Positions 26,958 through 35,047 of a stretch of 64,000 nt of DNA are shown here, piece by piece. A program made the position numbers and the translations under genes. Origin of the DNA: Actinophytocola sp. (lineage in GTDB: Bacteria; Actinomycetota; Actinomycetes; Mycobacteriales; Pseudonocardiaceae); assembly GCF_009379765.1 (NCBI RefSeq), contig NZ_WHTD01000009.1, positions 1-64,000 on the forward strand, read 5' to 3'. Below the pieces are notes generated by a model that saw nothing but the letters and a program-made list of their open reading frames with translations, did no database searches and was not told the DNA's origin. The stretch's first letter is position 1, and every line of letters begins with the position of its first letter.

Positions 26958-27989
26958 TTAGCGACTGCCGGCCCAGACCCGCCAGAGTCCGTACCAACTG
27001 TTCGCAACTGCGACCGCCGCGCACCCGACCGACCCCACGAGTACCAGGCCGGGCGCGGATCCCAATGCCAGCAACACATTCCACACGATGAGCAACAGCA
27101 CGGACACCCCGAGCAACACCGCCGACCCGGCGATCAACGGCTCCCGCTTGGACAATTCAGGCAAAGGCACCCGCGCCGCCGGGGGCAGGCCCAGCCAGCC
27201 GCGCCAGGACAGTGTCCCGACGAACACCACCACGCCCAGCCCGAACCACACCAGCAGCCCGCTCGGCGACGGCAACCCGGCCACCAGCAACACGACCGTG
27301 CCGACCGCCTGCCACACCGAGGCCCGGCGCACCGCCAGGAACAGGCACACCCGCTCGATCCGGCCGAACCGCGGCGCCGCGCGGGTCCGCACCGGACGCC
27401 CGCGCCGCTCCGGGTGCTCCGGGTGCCGCCGGACCAGCCGGTCGATCTTCGCCACGATGTCGTCGTTGGCGGGGTCCAGCCGCAGTGCCGCCCGGTACGC
27501 GCTCTCGGCCGCCGGCCAGTCGTGCGTCGCGACCGTCGCGTCGCCGAGCACCTCGTGGACCCGCGGCTGGTCCGGCGCGAGCGCGACCGCCGCCCGCGCG
27601 GCTTTGACCGCGGCCGCGGGCGCGTCGTGCGTGAGTGCCTCGGCCAGCGTCACGTGGCAGCGCCAGTCCGCGGCGTCCCGACGCACCGCCTCCCGCGCGG
27701 ACACCACCGCCTCGCCGTACCGGCCCAGCTCGACCAGCGCGAGGCTCGCCAGCCGGTGCGCCCAGGACCGTTCGCCCAGCGCCATCGCCCGCTTCGCCGC
27801 CGCCAGCGACTCGCCCGGCTCGCCCGCGTCCAGCTGCGCGGCGGCCAGCCGGCACCACGCCGCGGAGTGCTCGGGGAACAGCTCCAGCGCGGGCCGCAGC
27901 ATCGCGATCGCCGACTCCGGCCGGCCCTCCGCGGTCAGGTGAGCGGCACGGACCAGCACCGTGTCGATCGAGCCGATCTGCTCCGCCAT
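26958..27989 (-). CDS. TPR-repeat protein with C-terminal membrane domain
   Basis: This 343-residue protein has a tetratricopeptide-like N-terminal half: repeated 34-residue helical pairs such as AIAMLRPALELFPEHSAAWC, AMALGERSWAHRLASLALVE and PAAESAYRAALRLDPANDDI. The second half has four predicted hydrophobic segments, including VWQAVGTVVLLVAGLPSPSG and AGSAVLLGVSVLLLIVWNVL. TPR domains usually scaffold protein complexes, so a membrane-associated scaffold is likely. The ATG at 27989 is preferred to the upstream arginine-rich extension. The preceding flavoprotein remnant ends 17 bases upstream. Confidence 0.72.
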   Translation of the reverse strand: MAEQIGSIDTVLVRAAHLTAEGRPESAIAMLRPALELFPEHSAAWCRLAAAQLDAGEPGESLAAAKRAMALGERSWAHRLASLALVELGRYGEAVVSAREAVRRDAADWRCHVTLAEALTHDAPAAAVKAARAAVALAPDQPRVHEVLGDATVATHDWPAAESAYRAALRLDPANDDIVAKIDRLVRRHPEHPERRGRPVRTRAAPRFGRIERVCLFLAVRRASVWQAVGTVVLLVAGLPSPSGLLVWFGLGVVVFVGTLSWRGWLGLPPAARVPLPELSKREPLIAGSAVLLGVSVLLLIVWNVLLALGSAPGLVLVGSVGCAAVAVANSWYGLWRVWAGSR

Positions 27990-28006
27990 CCGCCCTCCCA
28001 CCGGCC

Positions 28007-28781
28007 CTACCCGACGAGGCTCGCCAGGTCCCCGTCGGCGAGCTTCGCCTTGTCCACTCGGACCTGGCCGTCCACGAGCGCGTCGCCGTCGTCCCACAGG
28101 TTCACGTTCATCGCCGCCCGCACCGCGCCGTCCCGCAGCCAGAACGCGGTGAACTCCCGGCCGTCGAGGTCACCGCGGACCACCAGCTCGTCGGCGAACG
28201 GGTCGGCGAGCCCGCGGAACTCCATGCCGAGGTCGTATTGGTCGGAGAAGAAGTACGGGCTCGCCGGGTACGGCTCCGACCCGCCGGCCAGGTTGCCGGC
28301 CACGTGCGCACCCTGGTCCTTCGCGTACGCCCAGTGCTCGACGCGTACCCGGTGGCCGTGGCGCGGGTGGAAGTGCGCGGGGATGTCGCCCGCGGCGCCG
28401 CGCCGACCGCGACCAGCACGACGTCCGCCGGCAGCTCGGTGCCGTCGGCCAGCCGCACGCCGCTGACCTGGCCGGTACCGGCGAAGGCGGCCACCCCGAC
28501 GCCCAGCTTCCAGGTGACGCAGCCGATCCACCCGGCGCCGACGATCACCACCCGGCGGCCCTCGGTGACCTCCGCACGCAATGCCCGCGAGTCGTCCAGC
28601 GTGCGGAGCGTCCGCAGGCCCGCGAGGTCCCCTTGGACAGCGCGGGCAGCTCGTAAGGGCGATGCGCCTCCTGGCCCAACAGCAGCACCTGTCCGGAGTA
28701 ACCCTTGCCCCGCAACGCACCCGCGGCCGTGGCACCGGCGAGCCCGGTCCCGACGATCACGATGCGACGACGGTCGGCCAT
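28007..28781 (-). pseudogene. Decayed NAD(P)/FAD ferredoxin-reductase-like gene
   Basis: Parts of a ferredoxin-reductase-type flavoprotein appear in three different frames. The N-terminal FAD site RRIVIVGTGLAGATAAGALR starts at 28781. A second part holds the NAD site GRRVVIVGAGWIGC joined directly to VAAFAGTGQVSGVRLADGTE. The third is a C-terminal part with VEHWAYAKDQGAHVAGNLAG and PYFFSDQYDLGMEFRG. Intact homologues are about 400 residues, so at least two internal deletions (one just after GWIGC, one after the VAVGAAP region) and two frame changes are needed to explain the 258-codon remnant. It cannot make a working reductase. Confidence 0.8.
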
Positions 28782-28901
28782 AGCGGGTCAAGCCTTTCGA
28801 GAAATTGACGAAACAACGTCACGCTCGTGACCTACCGACGTCATTGTGGTGAACGTCGCCAGCAGGCGAGGCAGCACCCGCAACGGCCGGAGGACAGGAA
28901 A

Positions 28902-29099
28902 GTGGGCAACCACAAGGAATGGCAGATCGTGTGTCGCGACGTGGCCGGCCGGCGGCGCGACCTCACGGTGTTCGTCCGGCAGGGACGTGTGGTGCTCGTG
29001 GCGCCGCCGGGCGAGACGGCCGTGCTGGCGCCCCTCGACGTCGGCCGGCTGCGGGCCGCGCTGCGCGACGCAGTTCTGGACGCGTCCAAGGACGAATAG
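28902..29099 (+). CDS. Small hypothetical protein
   Basis: This 65-residue protein starts at a GTG behind GGAGG with 7-base spacing. It reads GNHKEWQIVCRDVAGRRRDL, then beta-like strands and a final helix, RLRAALRDAVLDASKDE. It looks like a compact single-domain protein, but no family was recognised. It is divergent from the flavoprotein remnant and ends 2 bases before the convergent glutamate-cysteine ligase gene. Confidence 0.6.
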   Translation: MGNHKEWQIVCRDVAGRRRDLTVFVRQGRVVLVAPPGETAVLAPLDVGRLRAALRDAVLDASKDE

Positions 29100-29101
29100 C
29101 A

Positions 29102-30580
29102 TCACACCCCCGGCCAGGAATGCACCGGCTCGTTGGTGTGCATGTGGGCGGCGTAGCGGCGGGTCATCTCGCGCAGCGCCTGCTCGCGGTTCACCGACGT
29201 GGTCTGCTCCAGCGCGTGCACCGTGTCCACCTGCCAGGTCGACCCGTTGCGCCCGCTGATGCAGCGCTGCTCGATGACGCCGAGCAGCCGGTCCCGGTCC
29301 GCCGCGGTCACCCCCCACGTGTCCAGCCCGTCGTGTGCCAGGGGCAACAGCCTACGCAGCACCAGCTCGGTCACCGGGACCTCCCCGATCCCCGGCCAGT
29401 ACACCCGCGAGCCGATGCCGTCCCTGGCCGCCGAGTGGAAGTTCTCCTCCGCCGCCGAGAACGACATCTGGCTCCACAGTGGACGCTCTTGGTCGGCCAG
29501 GGCGCGGACCAGCCCGAAGTAGAGCGCGGCGTTGGCCATCACGTCCACCACGGTCGGCCCCGCCGGCAGCACCCGGTTCTCCACCCGCAGGTGCGGCCGG
29601 CCGTCCACCACGTCGTAGATCGGCCGGTTCCAGCGGTAGATCGTCCCGTTGTGCAGGCGCAGCTCGCTCAGCTGCGGGGTCTCGCCGCGGGCCAGCACCT
29701 CGGCCGGGTCCTCGTCGTCGCACAGCGGCAGCAGCGCCGGGTAGTAGCGGACGTTCTCCTCGAACAGGTCGAAGATCGAGGTGATCCACCGGTCGCCGAA
29801 CCACACCCGCGGCCGCACGCCCTGGGCCTTCAGCTCGTCCGGCCGGGTGTCCGTGGCCTGCTCGAACAGCGCGATCCGGCTCTCCGCCCACAGCTGCTTG
29901 CCGTACAGGTACGGGGAGTTCGCTCCGAGCGCCACCTGCACGCCGGCGATCACCTGGCTCGCGTTCCAGAACTGCGCGAACGTCTCCGGGGCGACCTGCA
30001 GGTGGTACTGCACGCTCGTGCAGGCGCTCTCCGGCGCGATCGTGTCGGCCTGGGTGACGAGCCGCTCCCGACCGGAGATGTTGATCTCGAGATCCTCGCC
30101 CCGCGCAGCGAAGATCTGCTCGTCGAGGAGCTTGTAGCGCTGGTTCGCGGACAGCGTGTCTGCGCTCATGTGCTGGTCGTGCAGCGTCGGCAGGATGCCG
30201 ATCATCACGATGTGCGAGTCGACCGAGTTGGCCTTGTGCTCGGCGGCGTTGAGGCTCGCCCGCATGCCGTCCTCGAACCTGGTCAGCCCGTCCGGGCCGA
30301 GCTCGTAGGGTGGCAGGTTGATCTCGATGTTGAACCGGCCCAGCTCGGTCTGGAACGCAGGATCGGCGATCGCGTCGAGCACGTCGGCGTTGCGCATCGC
30401 CGGGTCGCCCGCCTCGTCGACCAGGTTCAGCTCGACCTCGAGACCCGACATCGGGCGGTCGGTGTCGAACCGGGACTCGGCCAGCATCTGCGCGAACACG
30501 TCGAGGCACTGGCGGACCTTCTGCCGGAACCGCTGCCGGTCCGCGCGGGTGAACTCGGTCCGCTCGACATCCTTGCCCAT
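29102..30580 (-). CDS. Glutamate-cysteine ligase family protein (GCS2)
   Basis: This 492-residue protein matches the GCS2-type ATP-dependent carboxylate-amine ligases of actinobacteria: [20 protein letters not shown] near residue 45, then [33 protein letters not shown] and [20 protein letters not shown]. Family members join glutamate to cysteine or another amine. Actinobacteria mostly use mycothiol or ergothioneine rather than glutathione, so the true acceptor is uncertain. The ATG at 30580 is chosen over the longer frame because the upstream 17 residues overlap the divergent orn promoter. Confidence 0.8.
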   Translation of the reverse strand: MGKDVERTEFTRADRQRFRQKVRQCLDVFAQMLAESRFDTDRPMSGLEVELNLVDEAGDPAMRNADVLDAIADPAFQTELGRFNIEINLPPYELGPDGLTRFEDGMRASLNAAEHKANSVDSHIVMIGILPTLHDQHMSADTLSANQRYKLLDEQIFAARGEDLEINISGRERLVTQADTIAPESACTSVQYHLQVAPETFAQFWNASQVIAGVQVALGANSPYLYGKQLWAESRIALFEQATDTRPDELKAQGVRPRVWFGDRWITSIFDLFEENVRYYPALLPLCDDEDPAEVLARGETPQLSELRLHNGTIYRWNRPIYDVVDGRPHLRVENRVLPAGPTVVDVMANAALYFGLVRALADQERPLWSQMSFSAAEENFHSAARDGIGSRVYWPGIGEVPVTELVLRRLLPLAHDGLDTWGVTAADRDRLLGVIEQRCISGRNGSTWQVDTVHALEQTTSVNREQALREMTRRYAAHMHTNEPVHSWPGV

Positions 30581-30672
30581 CGGCCTCGCCTCCGGTCCGG
30601 AACAGCGTGCGCTCGGTGCCGGTACCCGCAAGCTCCGAGATCCAAACAGGGTACCGGGCTAAGCTGCCTCGG

Positions 30673-31290
30673 GTGACGGACAACCTGGTGTGGATCGACT
30701 GCGAGATGACGGGGCTCGACCTGGGCAAGGACGCCCTCATCGAGATCGCCGTCCTCGTCACCGACTCCGAGCTGAACATCCTCGACGACGGCGTCGACGT
30801 GGTGATCCACGCGGAGGACTCGGTCCTCGACGCGATGCCCGACGTCGTACGGGACATGCACGCGAACTCCGGGCTCACCGACCAGGTGCGAGCCTCGACC
30901 GTCACACTCGCCGAGGCGGAGAAGCAGGTGCTCGACTACGTGCGCCGGCACATCCCCGACGCGCGCACCGCGCCGCTGTGCGGCAACTCCATCGCCACCG
31001 ACCGTGGCTTCATCGCCCGCGACATGCCGGCACTGGACGCGCACCTGCACTACCGGATGGTCGACGTGTCGTCGATCAAGGAGCTGTGCCGGCGCTGGTA
31101 CCCGCGGATCTACTACGCGCAGCCGGACAAGGGCCTGGCGCACCGCGCCCTCGCGGACATCCGCGAGTCGATCCGGGAGCTCATCTACTACCGCGGCACC
31201 GCGTTCGTGCCGGCCCCCGGGCCCAGCAGCGAGCAGGCCAAAACCGTCGCGGACGCCGTGCTGGGGGCCGACCGGCCGCCGGAACCGTAA
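30673..31290 (+). CDS. orn: Oligoribonuclease
   Basis: This 205-residue DEDDh-type 3'-5' exoribonuclease degrades short RNA oligonucleotides, including linear di-nucleotides from cyclic-di-GMP breakdown. The first motif reads [13 protein letters not shown] (Asp10, Glu12). It continues with [39 protein letters not shown] and the final [18 protein letters not shown], which contains the catalytic His and Asp. The GTG at 30673 fits the usual N-terminus of Orn. In many actinobacteria orn lies directly upstream of a tRNA-His gene, as it does here. Confidence 0.95.
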   Translation: MTDNLVWIDCEMTGLDLGKDALIEIAVLVTDSELNILDDGVDVVIHAEDSVLDAMPDVVRDMHANSGLTDQVRASTVTLAEAEKQVLDYVRRHIPDARTAPLCGNSIATDRGFIARDMPALDAHLHYRMVDVSSIKELCRRWYPRIYYAQPDKGLAHRALADIRESIRELIYYRGTAFVPAPGPSSEQAKTVADAVLGADRPPEP

Positions 31291-31354
31291 CCGAGTACCG
31301 AGCCCCTCCAACGGCACGTTACGATATGTCCGCCGCGCCTTCGGCGTGGCAATG

Positions 31355-31427
31355 GTGGGTGTAGCTCAGCTGGTAGAGCACCTGGTTGTGGTCCAGGATG
31401 TCGCGGGTTCAAGTCCCGTCACTCACC
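31355..31427 (+). tRNA. tRNA-His (GTG anticodon)
   Basis: The cloverleaf is complete. Acceptor GTGGGTG pairs with CACTCAC, the anticodon stem CCTGG/CCAGG encloses the loop TTGTGGT with anticodon GTG at 31388-31390, and the T-arm contains GGTTCAAGTCC. A G precedes the first base (31354) and faces the discriminator C, the special G-1:C73 pair of tRNA-His. Confidence 0.96.
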
Positions 31428-31495
31428 CTTTGGGAGAGGTGTGTTCGGTGGCCCTCCTGGGCCGCCTTCCCTCTCTGCGGGTTTCGTCATCGACT

Positions 31496-31514
31496 CTGGG
31501 GGCCGAGCCCCCAG
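31496..31514 (+). terminator. Hairpin downstream of tRNA-His
   Basis: CTGGGGGC (31496-31503) and GCCCCCAG (31507-31514) form an 8-bp GC-rich stem with a 3-base loop, about 70 bases after the tRNA. It can end the tRNA transcript. Confidence 0.55.
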
Positions 31515-31602
31515 ACCCCCACGGTGCGAGCTCCTCTCGACCCGGCCTGGTTCCGCTTCGCATCCACCAGCTCGCCTCGCTTCGCCTCGCTCGCGAGTCA
31601 CC

Positions 31603-31672
31603 CGGTCCGGACTCGCTAGTCCTCCGGTTCGGACCCGCGAGTTCTACGGTCCGGACTCGCTAGTCCTCCGGT
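31603..31672. repeat. 26-bp direct repeat downstream of tRNA-His
   Basis: A 26-base sequence beginning CGGTCCGGACTCGCTAGTCC occurs at 31603-31628 and again, identically, at 31647-31672, 44 bases apart. The spacer is partly similar (CGGACCCGCGAGTTCTACGG). The block lies in non-coding sequence between tRNA-His and the L,D-transpeptidase gene. It may be a local duplication or an old tRNA-associated insertion scar. Confidence 0.6.
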
Positions 31673-31688
31673 CCGGGGTGAGCGTGGG

Positions 31689-32912
31689 TTAGCGGTGGCC
31701 GCCTTTGGTCCACTCGGGCCATGGGATCTGCCAGTCGCCCAGACCGTCCCAGGACTCCAGGCGCGGGCCGCCGCTGTGCTGGACCACGACCACGTCGCCC
31801 TTGTTGGAGATGCTCTGCATCCACGCGGCGTTCTCGGTGGACATGTTGATGCAGCCGTGGCTCACGTTGCGATGGCCCTGATCGCCCACCGACCACGGGG
31901 CCGAGTGGTAGAAGATCCCGCTGTTCGACATGCGGCTGGCCACGTCCACATGGGTGCGGTAGCCCAGCGGCGAGTCGGCCGGGACGCCGTAGGTGCCCGA
32001 GTCCATCGTGTAGTCGGTGTGCTCGCTCATCACGACGTAGGTGCCGAACGGCGTCTCGTGCCCGGGCTTACCCATCGCGATCGGGATGGTGCGGGCCACC
32101 TTGCCGTTGACCTTGACGATCATCTGGTGGGTGCCGCCGTCGGCCACCGCCACGACCGCGTCGCCGACCGTGACGCCGGCGACCCGGTCGTCGTTGCCGA
32201 ACACGCCCTCGCCGAAGTTCTTGCCGTAGATCGACGCCTTGATCGAGATCTTGGTGCCCGCCGGCCAGTACTGCTTGGGCCGCCAGTGGACCTCGCTGTC
32301 GCTGAACCAGTAGAACGCGCCCTCGACCGCCGGGGTGGAGGTGATCTGGATCGCCCGCTGCGCGGCGGCCTTGTCGGTGATGTCCACGTCGAAGTAGAAG
32401 GCCAGCGGCTGGCCGACGCCCACCTTCTGCCCGTCGAGCGGGTTCATCGACAGGTCGGCCCGCAGCCGCGGCTGCACCGTGGTGAACGTGGAGGTGAGCG
32501 ACGCCGGCTTGCCGTCGGTGCCCTCGCCCGTCGCCTTGGCGGTGTAGGTCTTGTCGTAGCCGAGCGGCTCGGCTACCTGCCAGGTGGTGGCGTCCGGGGA
32601 CAGCTGGCCCTTGACCTGCTCGCCCGCCTCGTTGGTGAGCACGACCCGGGTGAGCTTGCCACCGACCGCCGCGACCGTGATCGGGTCGCCCGGCGGCACG
32701 TCGACGGCCTTGTTGCCCGGGGAGATCGACAGCTTCACCGGAGTGGGTGGTGGAGTCGGCTTGGTCGACGTCCGGTCGTCCTCCTTGCCCGGCCGGTCCC
32801 GCGGTTCCGCGGCAGGACTACTCGTGCACGAAGTGACCATGACCACAACGACGCCGAGCACCCCAGCCAAGACCGCCCGCCGCCGACGCGAACCCCCAGC
32901 CCATGCCGCCAT
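31689..32912 (-). CDS. L,D-transpeptidase (YkuD) lipoprotein with Ig-like domains
   Basis: This protein of about 407 residues makes 3-3 crosslinks in peptidoglycan outside the membrane. It has a signal peptide ending in the lipobox VTSC, a proline/threonine-rich linker, two Ig-like domains (around LSISPGNKAVDVPPGDPITV and LSMNPLDGQKVGVGQPLAFY) and a C-terminal YkuD domain. The catalytic signature is YHSAPWSVGDQGHRNVSHGC, with the active cysteine in SHGCINM. The layout equals the mycobacterial LdtA/LdtB type. ATG 32912 is preferred; a frame extends to 32954. Confidence 0.92.
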   Translation of the reverse strand: MAAWAGGSRRRRAVLAGVLGVVVVMVTSCTSSPAAEPRDRPGKEDDRTSTKPTPPPTPVKLSISPGNKAVDVPPGDPITVAAVGGKLTRVVLTNEAGEQVKGQLSPDATTWQVAEPLGYDKTYTAKATGEGTDGKPASLTSTFTTVQPRLRADLSMNPLDGQKVGVGQPLAFYFDVDITDKAAAQRAIQITSTPAVEGAFYWFSDSEVHWRPKQYWPAGTKISIKASIYGKNFGEGVFGNDDRVAGVTVGDAVVAVADGGTHQMIVKVNGKVARTIPIAMGKPGHETPFGTYVVMSEHTDYTMDSGTYGVPADSPLGYRTHVDVASRMSNSGIFYHSAPWSVGDQGHRNVSHGCINMSTENAAWMQSISNKGDVVVVQHSGGPRLESWDGLGDWQIPWPEWTKGGHR

Positions 32913-33082
32913 CACAACCCCGTCCCGATCCGCTCTGACACCCGCGCAGATCATTCCATAGTGTGCCGGACGCCCCCGACCGGCTGAACACGAACGTGCA
33001 AGTCGTCGTGGGAATCCGATTTCGGGACGGCCGAGAGCCCGTGCTACCGTTTGCGACGTCGCGTGGGAGACATCCTCCGCAC

Positions 33083-33155
33083 GCGCCGCTAGCTCAACTG
33101 GCAGAGCAGCTGGCTCTTAACCAGCGGGTTCGGGGTTCGAGTCCCTGGCGGCGTA
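33083..33155 (+). tRNA. tRNA-Lys (CTT anticodon), integration target
   Basis: Acceptor GCGCCGC pairs with GCGGCGT, the anticodon stem GCTGG/CCAGC encloses CTCTTAA with anticodon CTT at 33116-33118, and the T-loop is TTCGAGT. The 3' CCA is encoded (33156-33158). The tyrosine integrase gene lies immediately downstream on the other strand and its frame runs into this tRNA, so this is the insertion site of the mobile element. Confidence 0.96.
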
Positions 33156-34705
33156 CCACCAGACCGCAGGTCAGCATTGCCGCTGACCTGCGGTTCTGTG
33201 GTTTCTGAGCGTCGTTCGAAATCGTTTTGAGTGTCCACTGTGGTCTCAACCGCGCCCGAGACGCGCCCGAGACGACGCGCCGACGCCCGAGGGATGATCA
33301 ACACGGTCCTCTCCGCTGCCGCGCGGGCCACCTCGGGTAGTACGTCGGTGTACAGATCGCTGGTCACGGTGATCGAGGAGTGCCGCAGCATCGCCTGGAC
33401 GACCTTCATCTCCACCCCGGCCGCCAACGCGAGCGTCGCGGCGCCGTGCCGGAGGTCGTGCAGCCGGATCGGCGGCAACCCCGCCTGGCGGGTCAGGTGC
33501 TGGAAGCGGTCGGTGACCTCCGCCGGGTGCAGCGAGCTGCCGTCGGGCGCGGTGAACACCAGCCCCGACTCCACCCACGCCTCCCCCACCTTCGCGCGTT
33601 CGGCGCGCTGGCGGGTTTGGTGCTCGGTGAGCACAGCGACGGTGTCGGCGTCCAGGGCGACGGTGGCGGCTGAGGCGTCGGTCTTGGGTGGGGCCTGACC
33701 GGTCTCCCAGCCGTACTGCACGATCTGGTTGAGCACGTCGATCGAGCCCGCCTCAAGGTGGGTATCCACCCACCGCAGCCCGCACGCCTCACCCCGCCGC
33801 AGTCCACGATGCGCGACCAGGTGGAACAACGGATACAGCCGGTCGTGCACGGCGTGGTCGAGGAACCGTCCGGTGTGCTCCGGGGTCCACACCATCACCT
33901 TCGCCGGCACTTGTCCGGTGCGCTGCCAGTGCTCGACCCGTTCCGGGGTCCAGATGATCGCCTTTGGCCGTGCCGCGGGCGGCATGTCCACCCACTTCGC
34001 AGGGTTGAAGGTGATCAGCTCCTCGCGGATCGCGTCGTTGAGCGCCTTACGCAGGGTCTCCCGGATGCGCTGCATCGACATGGCACCGACCGGGCGCTGG
34101 TACTTGACCGCCTTCCGCCACTCGCCGTCGTCGCTATCGCGGGCAGCGGCGATTTCGTCGTTGTGTTCGACGATCTGGTCGAACATGTCGGCCACGTGCG
34201 CGACCCGCAGCTTGTCCAGCCGTACGGCGCCCAGATAGGGCACGAGATAGAGGCGGATGTGGGACTCGTAGGAGCGGTACGTGTTGCGCGCGAGGTTCTT
34301 CTTCGTCGGCAACCACCCGGTCAACCACTGGGCCAGTGTCGGGTGCGTCAAACCTGGCACGTTGGCCCGCAGCAGGCGCCGCACCGTCTCGACCTCAGGC
34401 ATGGTCTTCTTGGCGCTGATCGTGTCGGCGACCAGGTCACCCACCTTGCGCAGCGCCTCGAGATCCTCCTCCTCGGGTACCGCGAGCAACTCACGTACCC
34501 GGTCCAACTCGGCCTGCGCCTTGGTGGCCGACTCGAATCCGCTCCGGCGGCGGGGCCGCCGCTTGCCGGCCGCGTCGGGTGGGAGTTCGATGCGGTAGCA
34601 CCACTGGCCGTGGCCGGTGCGGTTGCGTTTCGAGCAGGCCAAGCCGAGAGGCTTGCCCGAGTCGTCGACGCAGGAACAGCGCCGAAATACCGATCCCTCC
34701 GCCAT
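33089..34705 (-). CDS. int: Tyrosine site-specific recombinase (element integrase)
   Basis: This 538-residue phage-type integrase inserts and excises the element. It has an N-terminal cysteine-containing region (RRCSCVDDSGKPLGLACSKR), a SAM-like core-binding domain at about 120-240 and a catalytic domain with Arg303 (HRGLRRGEACGLRW), His416 and Arg419 (LHDLRHGAATLALA), His442 and the nucleophile Tyr452 (SDLYTDVL). ATG 34705 has a GGGATGAG-like site. The last 20 or so residues are encoded by the antisense of tRNA-Lys, so the protein's C-terminus would differ in the excised circle. It is the last gene of a long leftward gene string. Confidence 0.93.
   Translation of the reverse strand: MAEGSVFRRCSCVDDSGKPLGLACSKRNRTGHGQWCYRIELPPDAAGKRRPRRRSGFESATKAQAELDRVRELLAVPEEEDLEALRKVGDLVADTISAKKTMPEVETVRRLLRANVPGLTHPTLAQWLTGWLPTKKNLARNTYRSYESHIRLYLVPYLGAVRLDKLRVAHVADMFDQIVEHNDEIAAARDSDDGEWRKAVKYQRPVGAMSMQRIRETLRKALNDAIREELITFNPAKWVDMPPAARPKAIIWTPERVEHWQRTGQVPAKVMVWTPEHTGRFLDHAVHDRLYPLFHLVAHRGLRRGEACGLRWVDTHLEAGSIDVLNQIVQYGWETGQAPPKTDASAATVALDADTVAVLTEHQTRQRAERAKVGEAWVESGLVFTAPDGSSLHPAEVTDRFQHLTRQAGLPPIRLHDLRHGAATLALAAGVEMKVVQAMLRHSSITVTSDLYTDVLPEVARAAAERTVLIIPRASARRLGRVSGAVETTVDTQNDFERRSETTEPQVSGNADLRSGGTPPGTRTPNPLVKSQLLCQLS
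33109..33158. other. Putative left attachment site (attL) in the tRNA-Lys 3' half
   Basis: Tyrosine integrases of actinobacterial elements recombine within the 3' part of tRNA genes, leaving an intact tRNA at one end. Here the intact tRNA-Lys abuts int, so the shared core should lie between the anticodon stem and the CCA end. The exact core cannot be set because no second copy of this tRNA 3' end was found in the window. Confidence 0.5.
33163..33194. terminator. Hairpin between tRNA-Lys and the integrase coding region
   Basis: ACCGCAGGTCAGC (33163-33175) pairs perfectly with GCTGACCTGCGGT (33182-33194) around the 6-base loop ATTGCC. It follows the tRNA CCA end by 5 bases and should terminate the tRNA transcript. 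On the other strand it lies within the 3' end of the integrase frame. Confidence 0.7.
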
Positions 34706-34751
34706 CTCATCCCACCCCCACAGCATGTGGCGTTGAGTAGTCAGTCACGTT

Positions 34752-34764
34752 CATGACAGTCATG
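34752..34764. promoter_or_regulatory. Perfect palindrome between int and xis
   Basis: CATGACAGTCATG is a perfect 13-base palindrome with a central A, placed in the 100-base gap between the excisionase-like gene and int. It may be a binding site for a regulator or the excisionase. The function is inferred from position. Confidence 0.4.
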
Positions 34765-34807
34765 CTCGCGCCGCGGGTAGGTCTCGGGGAAGCCCGAGCG
34801 CGTCTAC

Positions 34808-35047
34808 TCACCCGACAGGTTCCCGAGATCCGGACAATCCCAGCACCCGCAGCAACCCCGCGGTCGGCACCCGATACCCGCCACCGACCCGGATCAGCGG
34901 ACACGGGAACCTGTCGCGACGCGCCAACTCGTAGGCCGTCGTGCGGCCGATCCCCAGCGCTCGCGCCGCGGTCACCAGATCCAGAACCGTCGGCAGCGCG
35001 GTAAGTTCATCCAACGTCATCCCCGAGCGCAGTTCCGGCTCGACCAT
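34808..35047 (-). CDS. xis: Excisionase-like helix-turn-helix protein
   Basis: This 79-residue protein has a MerR-like winged helix of the excisionase type: TVLDLVTAARALGIGRTTAY, then ELARRDRFPCPLIRVGGGYR and VPTAGLLRVLGL. The position next to int and the size fit an Xis protein that directs excision. The ATG overlaps the stop of the upstream methyltransferase (TGATG) and has GGAGG upstream, so it is co-translated with the modification genes. Confidence 0.82.
   Translation of the reverse strand: MVEPELRSGMTLDELTALPTVLDLVTAARALGIGRTTAYELARRDRFPCPLIRVGGGYRVPTAGLLRVLGLSGSREPVG

Noticed and set aside
31689-32987. A plus-strand open frame opposite the L,D-transpeptidase
   Set aside because: Composition is a His/Arg/Val-rich antisense shadow, and the opposite strand has a full YkuD domain.
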